A program made the position numbers and the translations under genes. A stretch of DNA of 64,000 bases from Balamuthia mandrillaris. Taxonomy: Eukaryota; Discosea; Longamoebia; Balamuthiidae. The stretch is from NCBI GenBank assembly GCA_031835245.1, contig JAVKOQ010000018.1, positions 253,001 to 317,000 on the forward strand, given 5' to 3'. Under the pieces are notes generated by a model that did not search any database, was not told the origin of the DNA, and saw nothing but the letters and a program-made list of their open reading frames with translations. Shown here in pieces: positions 11,426 through 22,888 of this stretch (position 1 is its first letter; every line of letters begins with the position of its first letter).

Positions 11426-12410
11426 TTAGGTTTGTTTGCCTCCACAAGCAGAGCAAAACTTGGCGGTTGGGTTGCTAAGCTTATTGCCACATGTGCGTGA
11501 CAAAACAGTTTTTGCTGGTGGGCCACATCTTGGTTTCTTGCTGACGACGGCGCCCCGTCTTGAGGAGGAAGAGGCGACGGAGAAGCATATGACGATGACG
11601 CATAAGTAGGTGTTGATAACATGGGAGATGGGGATACTGGAGGAGCAGCCGTTATAGTTGCAGAAGCAGAGGAAGAAGAAGAGGGAGCAGAAGTATTTCT
11701 GCTAGTCACTAGTGTGATAGGGGGAACAAAAGCTGTGGTTTCTGAAGGAAAAGCAATGGTAGGAATAGAAGTGCCAGTTAATGAGAGGGACGAGGTTGTC
11801 AGAGAAGGAGGCAAAGGAGGCGATAAAGGAGGAGGGGAAGAAGAACTAGAAGCAGCAGTAGGAGATGAGGAGGTGCGGCGAGATAAGGAGTGAACGGAAG
11901 AGGAAGAGGAAGAGGAAGAAGAAGCAGCAGTGGTCATAGAAGAAGCTCCTGACATAGAACTCGTTTTCGATTGGCTCGAGGTGGCATGAGTGCCTGTGCT
12001 AGCCCTGGCCATGGCAGGAGCGTGTTCTCCACAACAAACAAGGTCCAGGTTCTTGTCGTAAAGTTGGTTGCAGTGCTCTTGACACACGCTGTAGGCGCAC
12101 CTTCGGTTGTTCTTTTTGTTGCATCCTCTTTTGTGGCAAAGACCTTTTTTTCCAGTTTGCCTGCTCGCCTTTCCCGACCCACTTTCCGTCTTCCTCTTTT
12201 TGTTGTTTACGCAGGGACTAGAGCTTCTCCATCTGGATCAATGACAATCTTCCTATGCTTTCTCCCGGCTCGCTTTTTACTGGTGCATTTCCTTCTTGTC
12301 CTCCTCCGTCTACTGTGAATGCGGATTGATAGCCAACGGGAGCACTCTCCGGAGAGACCGGTTTCAACTCTGTTCTCTAGTCCATCTGCTTCTCTCTTTC
12401 TCTTCGCTCC
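11426..12410 (-). CDS. Unrecognised protein with two Cys-rich (zinc) clusters and a Ser/Thr/Pro linker; N-terminus unresolved
   Basis: Exon 12410-12211 is basic (RRRRTRRKCTSKKRAGRKH) and ends with IDPDGEALVPA. It joins in phase to an exon starting at 12160 with a Cys/His cluster: GLCHKRGCNKKNNRRCAYSV, then CQEHC and CCGEH. A 110-residue Ser/Thr/Pro-rich linker follows. The last coding stretch, in a second frame reached by a short intron or splice near 11545-11580, gives two further Cys pairs (RCGPP, RTCGNK, FCSACGGKQT) and a stop at 11426-11428. The last part looks like a zinc ribbon. I do not recognise the family. The nuclear or nucleic-acid-binding role suggested by the basic start and zinc clusters is inference. 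No in-frame ATG precedes 12410 without an intron, so a first exon upstream is missing from this model. Confidence 0.5.
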
Positions 12411-12738
12411 CTTGGGATTTTATGACTCGCTGGGAGGATGGCTACCATTTGGGCAGCACAAAACAAAAACAAAAAGGGAGGGGGATGGCATGCAGGAAGA
12501 AGAAAAATGGTGCTGTGCAAAGGCGAATGTATTTACGGTGATGGCGGGAATGGTGGTGGCACAAGGAAACAGATTTGGAGTAAGAAGGTGTTGAGAAAGA
12601 GAATAAGCAGCAAAGAAAAGTAGGTTGGCGCGCAAATCAGCAAGGACAGAGGTAGCTCTGACCCCATCCTTCCTCCCCGGCACAATGCTGCCATGCCTCT
12701 GCGCTTCCTCTCTTTTTGAATGTTGGTTTGTTTCTACG

Positions 12739-12964
12739 TCATTCCATTTTGAACATCTCCTCTTCTGTTGTGGTAGGTTTGGTTTTAGACGGGTCAGATT
12801 GTATGCAACAACGGTGCTGGAAAGGATGGAAAGAAAATGGAGATGCGAATAACAACCTTCTGTCTTGCTGGGTTCCGGTTCGCGTTGAGCTTCCTATTTA
12901 AAAAATCATTAGTACAGCCTCATCACAACAGAGAAATCAATGGAGAGCAAAGAGCAGGAATAAC

Positions 12965-13003
<39 letters not shown>

Positions 13004-13236
13004 ATAAATACAGTTGTAGGTTTGGAGTTGGAAGTGGCGGTATCGGGGGCAGTAACACCAGGGATAAGTGGAATAGTGCTAGGCGGCGTTTTGGAGAGTG
13101 GTGAGTTTCGCAAAAAAAGCAGAGCGTTTCTATCATACACAATCTTTGTGCCTGTGAGAAAAAAAGCGAAATAAGTCAATGTTAACACAAGGGAGCTGTT
13201 CGTCCCCGTGGAAGCATAATAATGAAAAGGAGAGAA

Positions 13237-13285
<49 letters not shown>

Positions 13286-13426
13286 GAGAGAGAGAAAACG
13301 ATACATACCACCAGGAGTGGTGGCGTAGATAGTTCCACCAGGCGTAGTGGAGAGGTTGTGAGGGAAGTTCTTGGAGCCCGGTGAGCCTGAGATGGAAATT
13401 GCAGGGGTGCTGGCGGGTTGTGACAT
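12739..13426 (-). CDS. eIF4E-binding protein (4E-BP) family translational repressor
   Basis: Four exons, 13426-13309, 13151-13012, 12893-12857 and 12764-12739, close in phase into 106 residues, close to the metazoan length of about 118. The order of motifs is that of 4[23 protein letters not shown] (the two TTPGG phospho-site repeats), then the eIF4E-binding YDRNALLF (consensus YxxxxL-phi), [10 protein letters not shown], and IPGVTAPD. The last exon is 26 nt and encodes EEMFKME before the stop, at the place of the TOS motif (FEMDI in animals) that binds Raptor of mTORC1. Known of the family: unphosphorylated 4E-BP sequesters eIF4E and TORC1 phosphorylation releases it. That TORC1 does this here is inference. 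Introns carry long GA (sense CT) runs at 12969-13000 and 13231-13281. Confidence 0.9.
13231..13281. repeat. (GA)n in 4E-BP intron 1
   Basis: About 50 bp of GA on the plus strand, CT on the sense strand. A second run of about 32 bp lies in intron 2 at 12969-13000. Confidence 0.92.
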
Positions 13427-14058
13427 GACGGACGTTTGCACGGTCAAGTGAAAAACAGGGCAGCAGCACAGGTTCTGTTTGTTTTGTAAAGGAGAAGCGG
13501 AGAAAGAGGAGGGAGGGGTTGTTTAAACTTTGTAAGCTTTGGTTGCAAAGGGGACTAAAATTAATATAAAAAGAGGTGCTCCGCTTTTCCACAAAAAAGC
13601 ACACGGCTTCAGCCACGAAAAAATAACGAACCTGCACTGGCTATTTAATAAAAAAAAACCTTGGGGGGGAGTGCTGCAAACAAACACTTGACAGTCGTTT
13701 TCGGCCGTCGCTTTTTTTATTGTTTTTGTTTAGCTTTGCAAGTAACCTCTGCGCACACACAGAGCGAGGGCTTGGTGGGCTTTTTTTTTTTTGGTGGGCT
13801 TTTCTTCTTCTCTCTCTCGAGCCTTCTCGCCGCCTAATTTGCTTTTCTTTTCCCGCTGCTCGAGGAGCCATAAGGAGTTTGGCAAGTCCACGCGAGGGGT
13901 CGCCTGGAGGCCTGATTTATCAGGACGACACGAATCATCTGAGATGCTGCAACAAAGCTGCACAAATTGGCTTTGCCTACACCACAAACCAAAAAAAAAA
14001 AGAAGAAAGAGAACGTGTGCCCAGAAGGAATAGGAAGGAAGGAGGGACCCTGTGAAGC
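13427..14058. promoter_or_regulatory. Divergent promoter region of 4E-BP (-) and bL20m (+)
   Basis: The 632 bp between the start codons include A/T-rich blocks (13630-13665), poly-T (13781-13793) and poly-A (13988-14002). No ORF here is supported. It joins two translation-related genes. Confidence 0.45.
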
Positions 14059-14436
14059 ATGAACAACCAAAAGCTATTTGAGCTGGCCAAAGGCTTTCGT
14101 GGCAGGGCCAAGAACTGCCTCACCGTAACCAAGAGACGAGTACAAAAGGCGCTGCTCTACGCGTACAGAGACAGACGGGTGAAGCGGCGGTTGGCCCGCC
14201 AGAACTGGGTGCTGCAAATCAACGCCGGAGTGCGGCAGTACGGCATGAACTACTCCAACTTTATGCAGGGCATGACTCTCTCTGGTGTCAAGCTGGACAG
14301 AAAGATCCTCTCCGAGCTGGCTAACTACGAGCCCCTCAGCTTCCGCGCTGTCACCAAGATCGCGGACGGCGCCCTCAAGGAAAAGCAACTGCGCCTGCGA
14401 GAGCTCAACCGTGGCAACACTGAATTCTTCCTTTAG
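14059..14436 (+). CDS. MRPL20: Mitochondrial large-subunit ribosomal protein bL20m
   Basis: Single exon, 125 residues. The sequence matches L20 along its length: the basic N-terminal helix AKGFRGRAKNCLTVTKRRVQ, YRDRRVKRR, RQNWVLQINAGVRQYGMNYS, and the C-terminal globular part with GVKLDRKILSELA. L20 organises 23S-type rRNA early in subunit assembly. The absence of a plastid or clear bacterial neighbourhood and the family match to MRPL20 indicate the mitochondrial ribosome. An obvious cleavable presequence is lacking, which is common for this protein. Confidence 0.92.
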   Translation: MNNQKLFELAKGFRGRAKNCLTVTKRRVQKALLYAYRDRRVKRRLARQNWVLQINAGVRQYGMNYSNFMQGMTLSGVKLDRKILSELANYEPLSFRAVTKIADGALKEKQLRLRELNRGNTEFFL

Positions 14437-14559
14437 ATTTAATTATTTTTTTTTGTTTTTGTTTTGTTCCAACACGCCTCTTCCTTTCTTTTTCCTTTTC
14501 TCTGTGCTCTTAATCCTTCTTTTCTGTCTTCTCAATGAATGACGTATTATAAGTGAGCA

Positions 14560-15411
14560 TCAGAAAGACTTGTTGGTAGAGGAGGATGAAGCGCGCTGGA
14601 GAAGACGCTTCTCAACATCATCGAGCATCCAGTGGTGCTCCACCAGCTCCAAGTTCTCCTTCTCCGCCTTGAAGAGCTTGCCGGTGTCGGGTTGCTGCAT
14701 CATGGCACCACCTCCTCCCATTTGCATTTGCTCTTGCATCATTTTGGCATCATCCGCCTCTGCATCATTCATTCATTTGTTATTGCTGCTGTTGTTGCTT
14801 TCATCGGAAGATAGAGAAGGAAGAAAAACAAACAAACCAACCATTCTGTTCGCCAAGGACGAGGGAGTTGATGCCACGAAGACCAAAGAGGGCAAGGAAG
14901 TACCAGGAGAGGGAGCTCACGTAGGTGACGTCCAACGAGCTGAGCTCTATCCCTCTTTGCAGCATTCCCCTGAACGGCAATGTCAATGGGAATGGAATCT
15001 TCACTGCATGTTTGTTTTTTGTTGTGTGAGCTTTCTGCTATAAAACAGAAAGAGCAGAGCAGAGAGCAGCAGAGAAGCGGGGAACTAACCCAAGACGAAG
15101 CCAGAGAAGAAATAGTTAACCCAAGCCACCAGTATGAGCTGAGGAATGACCATGGCCATGTTACGCTTCAGCATGTCGACCATGTTGGAGGGGTCCATCA
15201 TGGGATTGGACAGCGGGTTGGCGTTGTTGGAGTCTCCCTCACCGGCGTGAGCAAAGAGGCCTTCCTCCGGGTGGTTGAAGAAGGCTTTGCGGGCGTGGAA
15301 GGAGGCCGCTGGCAGTAGATTGGCATTCGCTCGTAATCGCTTTGTCCGCAACAACGTTTGTCTGTGTGTTTTCACCACAATAAGAAGGAGAAGTGAGGAG
15401 GGAGAGAGAGA

Positions 15412-15455
<44 letters not shown>

Positions 15456-15651
15456 AAGGTAGCACAAACGTGGTTTTGACGTTCTTCAGTTCAGGCTTTC
15501 GATCGGACTTGAGGAATACGGTGATGTTGTGCTTTACAATGGCCACGATGAACATAACCACTACGATGGGTATGAGCACCCAGTCCCTGATCTTGTCGTC
15601 CAGCACGAGGAGCTGCTCTCCTCCTCCTTCCGCCGCCCCCATCATCATCAC
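14560..15651 (-). CDS. EMC3: ER membrane protein complex subunit 3 (EMC3/TMEM111)
   Basis: Four exons, 15651-15470, 15361-15090, 15003-14842 and 14759-14560, close in phase into 271 residues. It is a YidC/Oxa1-superfamily insertase subunit of the EMC, which inserts tail-anchored and multi-pass proteins in the ER. Seen: [16 protein letters not shown] (first membrane helix), the conserved [11 protein letters not shown] loop, [15 protein letters not shown], the second membrane stretch, [36 protein letters not shown] (third helix), and a Met/Gln-rich tail ending [11 protein letters not shown]. Intron 1 has a GA run (sense CT). Confidence 0.93.
15417..15453. repeat. (GA)n in EMC3 intron 1
   Basis: GA run on the plus strand, CT on the sense strand, inside intron 15469-15362. 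Confidence 0.9.
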
Positions 15652-15809
15652 GCCCTTGTTGCTCTCTCTTGCGTGCTTTTTTTTTCCCCCCTGGTTGTCG
15701 ACAATTGCACAAGTGCTGGTCCTGAGCTGCTCCTTCTACTAACGGAATGCAAATCATTTCAAAAATGTAAAATAAAAAATATTTGGCCGCTGAAATCTTT
15801 GGCTGCTCT

Positions 15810-16062
<253 letters not shown>

Positions 16063-16107
16063 GGACGAGAGAGCAAGAAGAGGAGAAGTTGCTTTGGCAA
16101 TTAGAAT

Positions 16108-19100
16108 ATGAGCACACAAACTTGCTCTCACCAAGAAATAGGTGCGTTGTTGCACGTCCCCGTCTGTTCGTTCCGCTCCTTCCAGCTAGGATGAGGGAGG
16201 TTTTTTTTAAATTGTTTTGTTTAAAAAAAACGTACTCAATGAACCACCCATGCAACAACAAAACGAACAGCATGGGTGGAGGACAATTGTGCGGAAGGCG
16301 TTGGGCCAAGGACGGAGCTCACCCCCAAGCCGGTCTTTCATTACATGGGGCATTGCCTCTTGTTCAAAGAGGGCAAGAAAGTGGGCAAACGCCTCATCGC
16401 TGTCGGCCGGTACCGCGTCTTCCTCATCAAGAAGAACAAAGTTGGTCGCAACCGCAAGCTTCTTAACAGCTATCACCTCTACGACCTTTTGGAGATCTCT
16501 GGCAACAACAACGCCGTTCGTCTCTCTTGCTCTTCTTCTTGTTCTTGTTCGTGTTCTTCTTGCCCTTCTTGTCCTTCTGCTTTTTGTTGTTCTTGTTGTT
16601 TCTTCTTGTTCTTCTGCGTTCTTCTGCGTTCTTCTGCGTTCTTCTTCTTCTTCTTCTTCTTCTTCTTCTTCTTCTTCTACTACTACTACTACTACTACTA
16701 CTACTATTGTTTTTCTTACTCTTGTTCTTTTTCTTCTTTATGTCTTTCCTCTCTCCATTTTGAATGGAGTGCAGTTAGTCTTCAAGTGGCAAAAGAGGAA
16801 GATAAAGGACCCTAAACAGGACAAAAAGGTATTTGAGCTGCGGCCGACCCACGACACGGGTGCCGAAATGGTGCAAGCCATTCGCATAGCATTTCAGCAA
16901 ATAGCTCCCTCTTTTCCTTTTGATGATACTTTCAAGGTGTTAGTGGAACAGTACGTGCTCCTTTCGTTCCGCTGCTCTATGCTTATGCTGTAGTTGTGTA
17001 ATGTGAATGTTGCGATAATTGCTGACGTTGATGCAAACAGGCAGTTGGAAGTACCTCAATTCAACGATTACGGTGCTGGTTGCGGGTTCTTAGAGACTTA
17101 TCGTGGTATGTGTGTTTTCGAAGTCATCCATTTTATGCGTTAATAATGGAAAGAAATAACATCGATGACAAACAACGTGTTGCGCTAAAAAGCACACTGC
17201 GACCATAAAGGAGTGCCAGTAAGCAAAGAAGTGGAGGTATACGTGTTGGATGTGATTGAACGACTAAGCAGCATTGACATGAACTTTGACGATGTACCGG
17301 GCATAGAGCCCAACGGCCAGCTGGGCTTCCACCTCTACCCGCTAGTTGCAGCGCTGCAGCACAATGCCTGGTTCAAAGGCCTGATCGTGAACGGACATCG
17401 TCACAAAGACGTGATGCTCTATATAGCCAACCTCTTGCGGTTCAATACCACATTGACGCGAGTGCAAGTCACCAACATGGGAGAGATGGGCGGCAGTAAT
17501 GCTGAGGAACTCGCAATGGCGCTCCAAAAGAACAAGTACTCCGCTATTCAGGTTCTCATATTCGACAACAACGTATTGGGTACAACTGCTGGCATGCTCC
17601 TGGCCTCTGCTTTTGCAGAGATGAGCCATGCACTTACACATCTCTCTCTTTCTGGCTGCCGGATCGGCAGCAAGGCCATGCATGCTATCTTACTTGCCTT
17701 TCAGAAGAACTTTGCCATGTCTCTCACCATTCAAACTCTCAACCTCTCTGGAAATCGTTTTGATGATGTTTCTTCCAGTTCGTTATCCTTTTGCTTTCTT
17801 GGCTTGATGGTGGATTATTGACATTTTTGCTTTAATTGAACAGAGGCTCTTGCCGAGTGGATTGGAGCAGCAAAAGAGCGTAGTTCCCTCTCTCGGCTTC
17901 TCCTTTCGGATTGCAGTCTCAACTTCACAACATTAGGGTCTTCTTTGCGTTTATTAAGCGTACGTTACTTCTCCTTGTTTGCAGAATGTAAATATTGCTC
18001 ACTCACAATGGCGACTTTGCTCTGCAGAACTTGGTAGAACTTGATGTTTCTGGTAACAAACTTGACCACGGTATGGTCTTTTCTCTTTCGCTTCTCCTCA
18101 CGTTTGAATACTTCATTCTTTGGTCTTATCTCGTACGTTTTGTTCATACTCCGATTTCAAAAGGATGCGCACAGTTGCTACGGACAGCTCTGGAACTAAG
18201 TTCTACTCTCCGCACAGTGAATGTAAGCAATTGTGGATTGGTGGCAGAGCACGCGGCCTCCATCATTCTATCGCTTGCGGGTAACGCTACCAGAGTTAGT
18301 TCTCCTACGACCCTCTTCTTAGCACACAACGATCTGGCAGCAAGCGGCGCCAAAGGTGCCACCTTTCTTTGCGATGCTCTCAGCCAGGCTAAAAACTTAG
18401 GCTTCCTTGACTTGTCCAGAAATAAGGTTGCGTTATTATATTATTATTTTATTCTTGCGGGTACATGCTGAACAATGTTCTTTCTTTTGATTAGTTTAAA
18501 AAGAAGGCAACCTTAATGTTGATGGAGAGTCTAGCCAAGGTCCCTGCTCTTGACACTCTCATCCTTGATCATTTTACTCGCATATCCAGCTCAAGCTTTG
18601 CTGATGCTCTTTCAGCACTGCTTAATTCCTCTTCCGTTCGTGTCTCTCCCTCTCTCTTTTATGGCTTCTTTTCCTCCTGGCTGATACAAAACGTGTAGCT
18701 AAAAGCATTAAGCGTGGCGGGCGGCTTTGATAAGGGGTTGATGCGATTCTTGCCAAGCCTATCTCAAAACGAAACGTTGGAAGAGCTGAACATCAGCAAC
18801 AATCAGATGGGCGACAAAGCAGCCAGTCTATTGCACGACGTGTTAGTCAAGAACTCGGTACTACAGAGCCTTCACTTAGACAACAACAACTTCACGTGGA
18901 GCGGCTTTAAGACCATTCGAATGGCTCTTCACAAGAACTTCTCGTTGAGGCATATTCCATTTCCTTGGGATGACTTTCAAAAGGCGGTCACAGCACTCTC
19001 CTCCGCAGCAGCAAGCGCAAACACAGGCCATCTGCAAGCCTTTAGAATGCTGATGTTGGAGATGGACCAAGTGCTGGCCTTGCGTCGCTCTTCCTCTTCC

Positions 19101-19625
19101 TCCTATGGATATGTGCCCTCTCGTTTCGACGCTGGTGCAGTGGACGTCGTGACTCCTACTACGACTTGTTCTTTGGCTGTTGTCCCAGACGACCTCTACA
19201 CCTTCCAAAACTCAGTACAGGCGCCTGTCTTCACAGAGGAGGCAGCATCCTCTGACAGTTCTCCTTACCTTTCTTCTTCGCCGTCACCTTACGAGAGTGC
19301 CGGTGTTAGCTTTGACACCCCTCCTGTCACGAATAGTTACGATGTCAATCCTTTCTCCTCACCACAACACTTGGCAGTTGCAACACCGGCAGGAGAAGAT
19401 CGTCGCACGAGAGGGCTGTCCCTGAGCCATGCGCCGGTGTCACGGCAACAACAAACCAATGCCATTCATCGCCGTTCGTACGGCCCCGTAGCCACTCATG
19501 CCTCTTCTGCTCCTCCATCTACCACCTCCTCTCCTTTCTCTGGCTCTCCGGTGCCTCCGCGCAATCCTTTCGCTGATGAGGACGATGACTGCCCACCACC
19601 ACCTCCTCCACGAGACGATCTGTAG
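16108..19625 (+). CDS. CARMIL-like leucine-rich repeat protein (PH + LRR + Pro-rich tail)
   Basis: Ten exons close in phase into 858 residues: 16108-16141, 16271-16515, 16775-16950, 17041-17105, 17211-17777, 17844-17959, 18028-18070, 18164-18426, 18495-18635, 18699-19625. The start was chosen because the 34-nt first exon alone gives an in-phase ATG. Seen: a CARMIL-type PH domain (HYMGHCLLFKEGKKVGKR ... YRVFLIKKNK), then leucine-rich repeats (LTHLSLSGCRIGSKAM, LVELDVSGNKLD, LGFLDLSRNK, LEELNISNNQMGD, LQSLHLDNNNF). A Ser/Pro-rich tail ends in PPRNPFADEDDD and six prolines. CARMIL proteins bind membrane, myosin-I SH3 domains and capping protein at the leading edge. The protein is shorter than Dictyostelium CARMIL, and I do not see the capping-protein interaction motif (LxHxTxxRPK). 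Myosin-I SH3 binding through the Pro tail is inference. Confidence 0.85.
16640..16707. repeat. (CTT)n-(CTA)n trinucleotide repeat in CARMIL intron 2
   Basis: TTC units followed by TAC units on the sense strand, about 70 bp before the acceptor of exon 3. Confidence 0.9.
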
Positions 19626-19690
19626 TCTTATGATCATGTTACAATAATACAAGTAGTAGGCTATATTATTGGGCTGGTTGATGCTTGGCT

Positions 19691-20388
19691 TCACTCAAAC
19701 TTTTTTTCTTTTATGCAGGATGTCAGCTCTTTGAAGATTTGCTTGAAGCTTGGCCTGCATGCGTAAGAGGCAACATCGGTTCAGTACAATTTAGAATTTA
19801 AATCCAGTGAACCACGCTGAAAGATGAAACAGCACCTACTGACCTCTCTTCAGGATCCTCTTCGAAGCATCTGTGCATAAGGTCTTGTATAATCTGAGGC
19901 GCTTCGCTGGGCACTTCCAAGCGGAGGCCTTCCGTGCAAATGGCAATACTGCACTGCACCGGATTCAAGTCTGCAAATGGCTCCTTTCCTTCATTCGTCA
20001 TTTCCTGCAATGTATGTTATGAGTTAACTGCGCAACAAAGGTGATAAAGAGGAGAGTATGAGCGTACCCATAAGAGCACACCATATGACTAACGCATTCG
20101 ATGAGGGGAAAAACAGATGAGTAGAAAACAAAGATCTTTGGAGGAGTAACAATACTAACCCAAACATCAGATTTTTGTGAATAAATGCCATGCCGAAGAC
20201 TCTGCATGGAGAAAAAACTTCGGGTAAGGAAAAAGCGTAAGACGAAAGTTGCTAGATAGAAAGAAGATACCTCTGGTGCCATCCACTTCAAAGGACCTAC
20301 GTGCGTCAAGGTAGTTTGCACTCCTTCCTCAGCTTGCATTTCTCGTGACCTTCCGAAATCTTGAAAGAGATCTAGACTAAGCTGCATC

Positions 20389-20426
<38 letters not shown>

Positions 20427-22613
20427 ACAGCAAAACTAACCTGAAACCTTAACGGACATCTCTTGCCCGATGAGCAGATTTCTTGATGCTAAGTCCTGGC
20501 GGGTAAGCAGCAAAAATTTAAGAACCATTCACCACATCAAACAAAAGGAAAAATCACAGATACTGCATAGTTGCTTACCCGATGAATGATATTCTCGCTA
20601 TGAAGATGGAGCATGCCAGCAGCAACGTCCCGCGCCATCAATACCATTCTTTTCTCATCTAATTCATTTCCTTTTCTTAGATAGTCAAGAAGGCAACCGC
20701 GTGGCATGTACTCCATTACAATGCACAACGGATAGTCAGGATTCATGCAAACTCCAATCAACTGTACACAGAGAAAAAATGAGCAAACGAAAAAAGGATG
20801 AATAAGTTTTATCGAAGTACTCACCTGAACGACGTTTGGATGAGGACGAAGTTTTCTCATCAACTCTGATTCTTCCTTGAAGTCCTTGAACTCTTTTTCG
20901 CTGAGTTGTCCAAGGACCTTGATGGCGACTTGTCCTCTCCACATTCCCTTGTACACCACCCCAAAGGCGCCGCTGCCTATCTCATCTTGAAACTCGAGCT
21001 CCTCATAGTCGATGTGGAATGCGTCGTTAGAAGTTTTCTTTGTTTTACCGCCTTTCACTCGTGCAGGTACAATTCCTCCGCCTGTTGGTTCTCGTTCCAT
21101 ATAATGTCCACTTGGTCCTCCTAAAAGAGAGAAACCTCTTGTTTAGCTAAACAGAAAATGATGAGTCTTTGGTAAAGCACCTCCGTCGTTGCCATCCATC
21201 TCGATGTCCGCAACGGCCTTGCGGCTGACCCGTCTTCTGCGGGTAACGAAGAAAACGCCGAGGAAAGCAACCACAAGGAGTACAATCAGCACGACAACAC
21301 CCGGAACGACTGAAGCAATAATAATAATAGTGTTATCATCGTCGCCATTGTCGCGTTCATTGCCACCACCAGAGGAAGAGCTTGAGGTGGCACCGTCTCC
21401 ATGACTGTCAGAAGCGCTATCATCTGGAATGGACCATGTAAGGTATTGCAACGTGTCGATGCTGGAGCACAGAGGGACACTAGAATCATTCTGAACAAAG
21501 GCAGCAACCGTGAAACCGAATTGAGTTCTCATTTCATTAGTCCAACTGTGTAGTCCACTCAGCACCGTTATGCTCTCTGCAACAAACACAATGTAATTAA
21601 GGCTACGTCAAAACAAAGAATATCTTGCTCTTAAAGAACAAAAACCAGATACACAAAACGAACGTACGAACCAATGACTGTTGGGGTGCCTGGGTTGGTG
21701 CCTTTGGGGTAACTTGCAACCAATTCGGTGCAGCCATTATGTAGGATAGGTCCTTCTTCGGTGGCGTTAGTGCCGGGTATCTCTTTTCCAACAAAAGCAG
21801 GTATGTACACCATTGGTCTGCTGGAGGCATAGGGCGGCGCTTGTCCACTGTATTCCAATGCTGAATGTTTTGTCGTTAGTTTAGCGGAATGACACAAACA
21901 ATTATGTGAACAGAATTGAGAACTCAACTAAGAGAAACAGATATAGAAAGAGGAGCGAGGGTACGAACTGATGGATACAAAAGGATAAACGGGAGAACTG
22001 GAACTATCCAACCCAAACGGGCTTGTACTTAAGAGCCAACACGACATGGTTGTGGCAGTACTTTGTATAACGTTGCAACTACAGAGGTGGCGATTGTTGG
22101 TTTAAGAAACATGACACAACAAAACCTACGTACGGGCAGTTACCAAGAGTGACTGTGCTACCATCGCGCAACATGCCAGCACCCTGCTTGAACGCATAGT
22201 TGGCGAACTGGTATGGCACGTTGTGCAACCCTATTAGTTTGTTTATTGTTATTCTTTCTCATCAGCTTTTCTTACGTTTGTCTTATGAGTTGGCAAAAAA
22301 GAGGGAGAACGGCAACGTTACCTAAAGGCACGCCGTCGCAGTCGCGAAGCTCAACATTCGCCTCAAACTGTTTGTATTGTATTTCTTCAGCAATAGGCAG
22401 GAAGTGAAGGGTAAGGCCGGAGAGGTCCTCTCCTTGCTCGCATGTCCCGCATTGGGAAGGGCAGGTTTGGCACGTCTCAAAGCCGCTGCACCCGCCGCTT
22501 CCATCGCAGGTCTCTTGTCTAGGTTCCAGCACCAAAGAAGAGGCAGGCGCGAGACCGCTGGTAAGCAGCACCACAAACAGCAGAAGCGCAACGGGGAACG
22601 CCCTTCCGTCCAT
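19691..22613 (-). CDS. Single-pass receptor protein kinase of the TKL/Tyr-kinase-like group
   Basis: Signal peptide at the start (FPVALLLFVVLLTSGLAPAS), a Cys-rich segment (CSGFETCQTCPSQCGTCEQG), then extracellular pieces with IPT/TIG-like Cys spacing, a Ser/Gly stalk, one membrane helix (ASVVPGVVVLIVLLVVAFLG) with RRRR stop-transfer, and a cytosolic kinase. Kinase exons: 21120-20825, 20761-20579, 20495-20441, 20359-20271, 20201-20160, 20088-20068, 20004-19844, 19754-19691, in phase. Catalytic motifs are intact: GSGAFGVVYKG, VAIKVL, HRDLASRNLL (the HRD loop is split by an intron), DFGRS, and GPLKWMAPE. The HRDLxxRN loop and the PLKWMAPE segment are of tyrosine-kinase type. True Tyr specificity is inference. 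The ligand is unknown. Extracellular exons between 21140 and 22613 are placed from open frames only. Exon 20088-20068 is a 21-nt microexon (SYGVLLW). Confidence 0.85.
20393..20422. repeat. (GA)n in a receptor-kinase intron
   Basis: GA run, CT on the sense (minus) strand, in the intron just before the DFG exon. Confidence 0.9.
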
Positions 22614-22888
22614 GTTTGTTCTTCTGGCTCCTTGGACCTCTTGCTTTTCTTCGTGGTCCCTTGCAATTAGTAGCTCCTCGTTGCGGAGAGGATGAGAGGA
22701 GGGAACAAATGCTTAGCAGAATGAAGCGAAAGGTAAAGTCAAAGAGAACGTGGACTAACCGACATGAAACCTAAACAACGAATGTAATATAGATAGCCAT
22801 AATAAATAGAATTAATGGAGTTACTATCGATCTCATGTCTTCTCTCCTGTCTATTCAAAAATTGTAATCCAAAAAAAAAACTTTGGGC
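22614..22888. other. Intergenic between receptor kinase 5' end and RapGAP 3' end
   Basis: AT-rich between 22780 and 22870; contains the kinase promoter on the minus strand. No gene visible. Confidence 0.5.
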
